This document shows, piece after piece, positions 23,647 through 25,892 of a DNA stretch of 25,892 bases (its first letter is position 1; each line of letters begins with the position of its first letter). A model generated the notes under the pieces. That model saw nothing but the letters and a program-made list of their open reading frames with translations. It made no database searches and was not told the DNA's origin. The DNA lies in IMG/VR virus record IMGVR_UViG_3300034279_000393, positions 1 to 25,892 of that record. One strand, 5' to 3'. A program made the translations under genes and the position numbers. The DNA comes from a virus.

Positions 23647-23963
23647 CAAAATCTCGCAGTCTCTATTGCTTTGGTCAAGCGGTTGGCGAACCGGGTCACG
23701 AAGCGTTCGTTCTTGTTCAAGCTGTCCTCGCCCATGTCGTGCAAGATGGCGTGCACCACCTCGTGCCAGAAGGTGTCGTGGACTTCGGTGGGCTTGTACA
23801 CACGCCCGGTGCTGTTGCTCTTGAGTCCGATCTTGATGTTCCTGTCGGGGTAGTACGTGCGCCCCATCAGGTTCTTCTCGATCATCGCTTCGACAACCTC
23901 AACCGAGTATGTCCTGCTGCCTACGCGCATCTTGCGCGGTATCTGTCTGTGCTTTACTGTCAT
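23646..23963 (-). CDS. Small zinc metallopeptidase-like protein (SprT/ImmA-type)
   Basis: A 105-residue protein with a strong AAGGAG site before ATG 23963. It has a short N-terminal beta region (MRVGSRTYSVEVVEAM) and then WHEVVHAILHDMG, an HExxH zinc-binding helix (H67, E68, H71). E86 in NKNERFVTRF is a likely third ligand, as in gluzincin/ImmA-like enzymes. The length suits a minimal peptidase domain. In phages such genes may act on host regulators or on DNA-bound proteins, but the substrate here is unknown; its place directly after the polymerase gene suggests early expression. An ImmA-like role in lysogeny is less likely because no repressor or integrase is visible in this window. Confidence 0.78.
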   Translation of the reverse strand: MTVKHRQIPRKMRVGSRTYSVEVVEAMIEKNLMGRTYYPDRNIKIGLKSNSTGRVYKPTEVHDTFWHEVVHAILHDMGEDSLNKNERFVTRFANRLTKAIETARF

Positions 23964-23972
23964 TGCTTCTCC

Positions 23973-25892
23973 TTAATTTTTTGCTAACCCATAACGACGG
24001 TGCGCACCACCGTCAGCGGCCAGGGGTATCCCCGGCAAGTACTTCGGCTCCATAGTCATTTGCGCCAAGACCCATGTCTTAGCGGTGGCTACTTCATCGT
24101 CAGGCACCACGGCGATCAGCTCGTCATGCACTGTCCCTTTGACTGGATACTGTTTTGCTACGCGAAGCATCCCGTCTGTCATCACACATCTTGCTACGCC
24201 CTGCGTGACGTTGTTCGTTATCTTACCAGCATATAGCTTGGTCTGGTCGGGGCCGTAAACCCACTGCACCCGGCCCTTGTCATCCTTGAGGGGCTTGAGA
24301 TCAGGATACAACAAACTCATACCGCTTGGCAAGATGATCTCCCCCTTCTTGAAGGTCAGGCACTTGTGCGTGTACTCCTTGCCGTTGTACAGGCTGCGCT
24401 CGATGAGTTGGCCAAACAAGTCCCACATCTCTACGACAGGTGCGGCGGTTGCCCGGTAGATGTCGATGATCTTCTTGGCCGCAAGGCAGTGCACCAGCAG
24501 TTCCTTGCTCGTGCAGATGCGGGGGATTTCCTCCAGCTTCGTGACGTTCTCATCCCAGTCTAGGAAGCGTTGCGCATATTCTCCGTCCACGCCCAGTGCT
24601 TTAGCAAACTCTTTCGAGTAGCGAACTGGGGGGGCCCCAAGGAATCCCGTAAGAAGCTGTGACGCGAACGATGCCCAGCCCAGACCATAGCCGCAGCCCA
24701 GTAACGCGCTTTTTGCAGACTGCCGCAGGTCTGGATGAGAATCCTTAGTAAGCCCGGGTATGTTAAACATCTGACTTCCGAATGCCGCGTAAGGGTCACC
24801 TCCAGCCCGGAAGATGTTGAGCATATCATCGTAGTCGGCCAGCCACGCGAGTACTCGCGGCTCAATCTGCGAGAGGTCGCCGACAACGAGTTGGTAGCCA
24901 TCGGGAGCCATAATCGCTTTACGTAAGAACGACTTTCGCTTGAGGTTTTGCATGTTGATGGCACTGCCCTTGGCCGCTGTCCACCTGCCAGTCTGAGCAC
25001 CGTAGTACGAAAGCGGAACCGGGAGCGGGCCGCGCTGGCTGATGTCCAAGAACCGCTGTGCCCTTGTGCGTTCGGTTGTTGATTTGACTTTGAGACGCGC
25101 TTCGCAAAGGAGCGCAACATCTTCGTTCGAGCCATTGAGGAGGGCTTGGAAGAGAGCATCGTTTTTTGCCAGGGCAAGCGTTTGCTTGCCTGTGGTCTTA
25201 CTGATTTTTGTCGGGGGTGTAACGCCAAGGCCTGTAAGAATCTGCGCAAACTTAGGGTTTGACGCCAGTTCAGACTCATTGATGTTAAGACGTTGTAGGA
25301 GCGCTTCACGTATGTTTCCTTCTTCTGTCAATGCTTGTATCAACATCTTTTGGTCAAGTTGCAACACTGGTCGTGTGTACATTTTGAGCGTCATGTCAAT
25401 AAGGTGTAGTTCCGATCTAGGGTAGCCCGCCGAGAGTCTTTCGAATATTTGTTCGCAGAGATATACGTCGTGCTGACAATACTCAGCAAGTTCTCTTTCT
25501 GTCTCAGGCTCAAGGACGGCCAGTCCATCGGTACTATGTACGGCTCTCCCTTTGGGGGGAAGACCAAAATCTCCTGCCAGTTTGGCGAGGGAATTGCCAA
25601 CTTCCACGCCGCGTAAAGCTCTTGCCATTGATAGGGTGTCGAAGATGAAGACGGGGTGACAGTCATATCGCCACTCAAGGATGGAAATATCGAATTGGGC
25701 GTTATGTGCAAGCACGGCGGTTCGTCCCCAGTCGATGCCAGAAAAGTACTCAGATAAATCTGGTCCTCTAACCCATTCAATCGGCTCGTCGCTTCCGAAC
25801 TCATGTGTACAGGCTCCGAAAGCCACGAACTTATTGTCACGTATGTACTCCTCTGTTGTCATCTTGGACAGCGTGTAGTCCTTGCTACTCCA
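23973..25892 (-). CDS. Family A DNA polymerase with 3'-5' exonuclease, 5' end cut
   Basis: The frame stays open to the window end upstream of ATG 25862 (reading WSSKDYTLSK), so the gene is partial at its 5' end and the first exonuclease acidic motif lies outside. Numbering from ATG 25862: exonuclease motif HNAQFD (53-58), DTLSMARAL (75-83) and YCQHD (128-132); then TGRW and NMQNL; polymerase motif A GDLSQIEPR (D329, E334), motif B RQSAKSALLGCGYG (K384, Y392) and motif C VHDEL (D580, E581). All catalytic residues in view are present, so it should be the replicative phage polymerase with proofreading. A 5'-3' exonuclease domain is not seen. Synonymous base use seems to differ between the two halves (see findings). 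Confidence 0.93.
   Translation of the reverse strand, partial: WSSKDYTLSKMTTEEYIRDNKFVAFGACTHEFGSDEPIEWVRGPDLSEYFSGIDWGRTAVLAHNAQFDISILEWRYDCHPVFIFDTLSMARALRGVEVGNSLAKLAGDFGLPPKGRAVHSTDGLAVLEPETERELAEYCQHDVYLCEQIFERLSAGYPRSELHLIDMTLKMYTRPVLQLDQKMLIQALTEEGNIREALLQRLNINESELASNPKFAQILTGLGVTPPTKISKTTGKQTLALAKNDALFQALLNGSNEDVALLCEARLKVKSTTERTRAQRFLDISQRGPLPVPLSYYGAQTGRWTAAKGSAINMQNLKRKSFLRKAIMAPDGYQLVVGDLSQIEPRVLAWLADYDDMLNIFRAGGDPYAAFGSQMFNIPGLTKDSHPDLRQSAKSALLGCGYGLGWASFASQLLTGFLGAPPVRYSKEFAKALGVDGEYAQRFLDWDENVTKLEEIPRICTSKELLVHCLAAKKIIDIYRATAAPVVEMWDLFGQLIERSLYNGKEYTHKCLTFKKGEIILPSGMSLLYPDLKPLKDDKGRVQWVYGPDQTKLYAGKITNNVTQGVARCVMTDGMLRVAKQYPVKGTVHDELIAVVPDDEVATAKTWVLAQMTMEPKYLPGIPLAADGGAHRRYGLAKN

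Noticed and set aside
24560-25309. Alternative - strand frame of 249 codons in the polymerase gene
   Set aside because: Same strand but a shifted frame; Ser/Arg-rich product, while the other frame has all polymerase motifs.
1-25892. tRNA genes, CRISPR arrays, insertion sequences, integrase or attachment sites
   Set aside because: Looked for cloverleaf-like segments, regularly spaced repeats, transposase or integrase motifs and flanking repeats; none seen. Nothing here supports a temperate lifestyle.

Overview
The window looks like about 26 kb of a tailed bacteriophage, probably an uncultured podovirus with short-tail, T7/P22-like logic. It is very densely coded, most genes abut or overlap by a few bases, and there are no tRNA, rRNA, CRISPR or IS elements. 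The host is likely a Gram-negative bacterium. Moderately high GC and the protein style recall phages of freshwater Burkholderiales, but that is an impression and cannot be proven from this sequence.

Layout. On the + strand (1-15877) lies a lysis and virion module: the end of an unknown protein, a holin-like membrane protein, a GH24 endolysin, a large tail nozzle/stabilisation-like protein, a small C1q-like fibre or knob, an Ala/Gly-rich virion protein, a GNAT-fold protein, two Gln-rich internal-virion candidates and a giant 2175-residue protein. The giant protein carries an embedded HExxH zinc-peptidase motif and a C-terminal region like large polyvalent protein domain 38. The order nozzle, ~137-aa GNAT-like, two mid-size proteins, giant protein parallels T7 gp12-gp13-gp14-gp15-gp16, so this block is read as the DNA-ejection machinery.

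On the - strand (25892 down to 15843) lies a replication/recombination module, transcribed towards the virion module: family A DNA polymerase (5' end cut by the window edge), a small zinc metallopeptidase, a Cys/His-rich protein, a Cas4/RecB-like nuclease with four Cys, an HNH protein, a 36-residue microprotein, a SNF2-type helicase, a candidate promoter, a coiled-coil protein, a probable ssDNA-binding protein, a cUUCGg hairpin, a HTH regulator, a small hypothetical protein, an AEP primase-DUF927 helicase and a previously easy-to-miss 62-residue protein. That last gene lies across the convergent junction, overlapping genes on both sides and containing two perfect hairpins.

The two modules converge at ~15.85-16.0 kb, where the hairpins are the best terminator candidates. 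No stretch over 300 bases lacks a gene. The most interesting items are the hidden junction gene, the giant ejection protein with a built-in peptidase, and the GNAT-like protein in the T7 gp13 position. None of these has been checked by a search.
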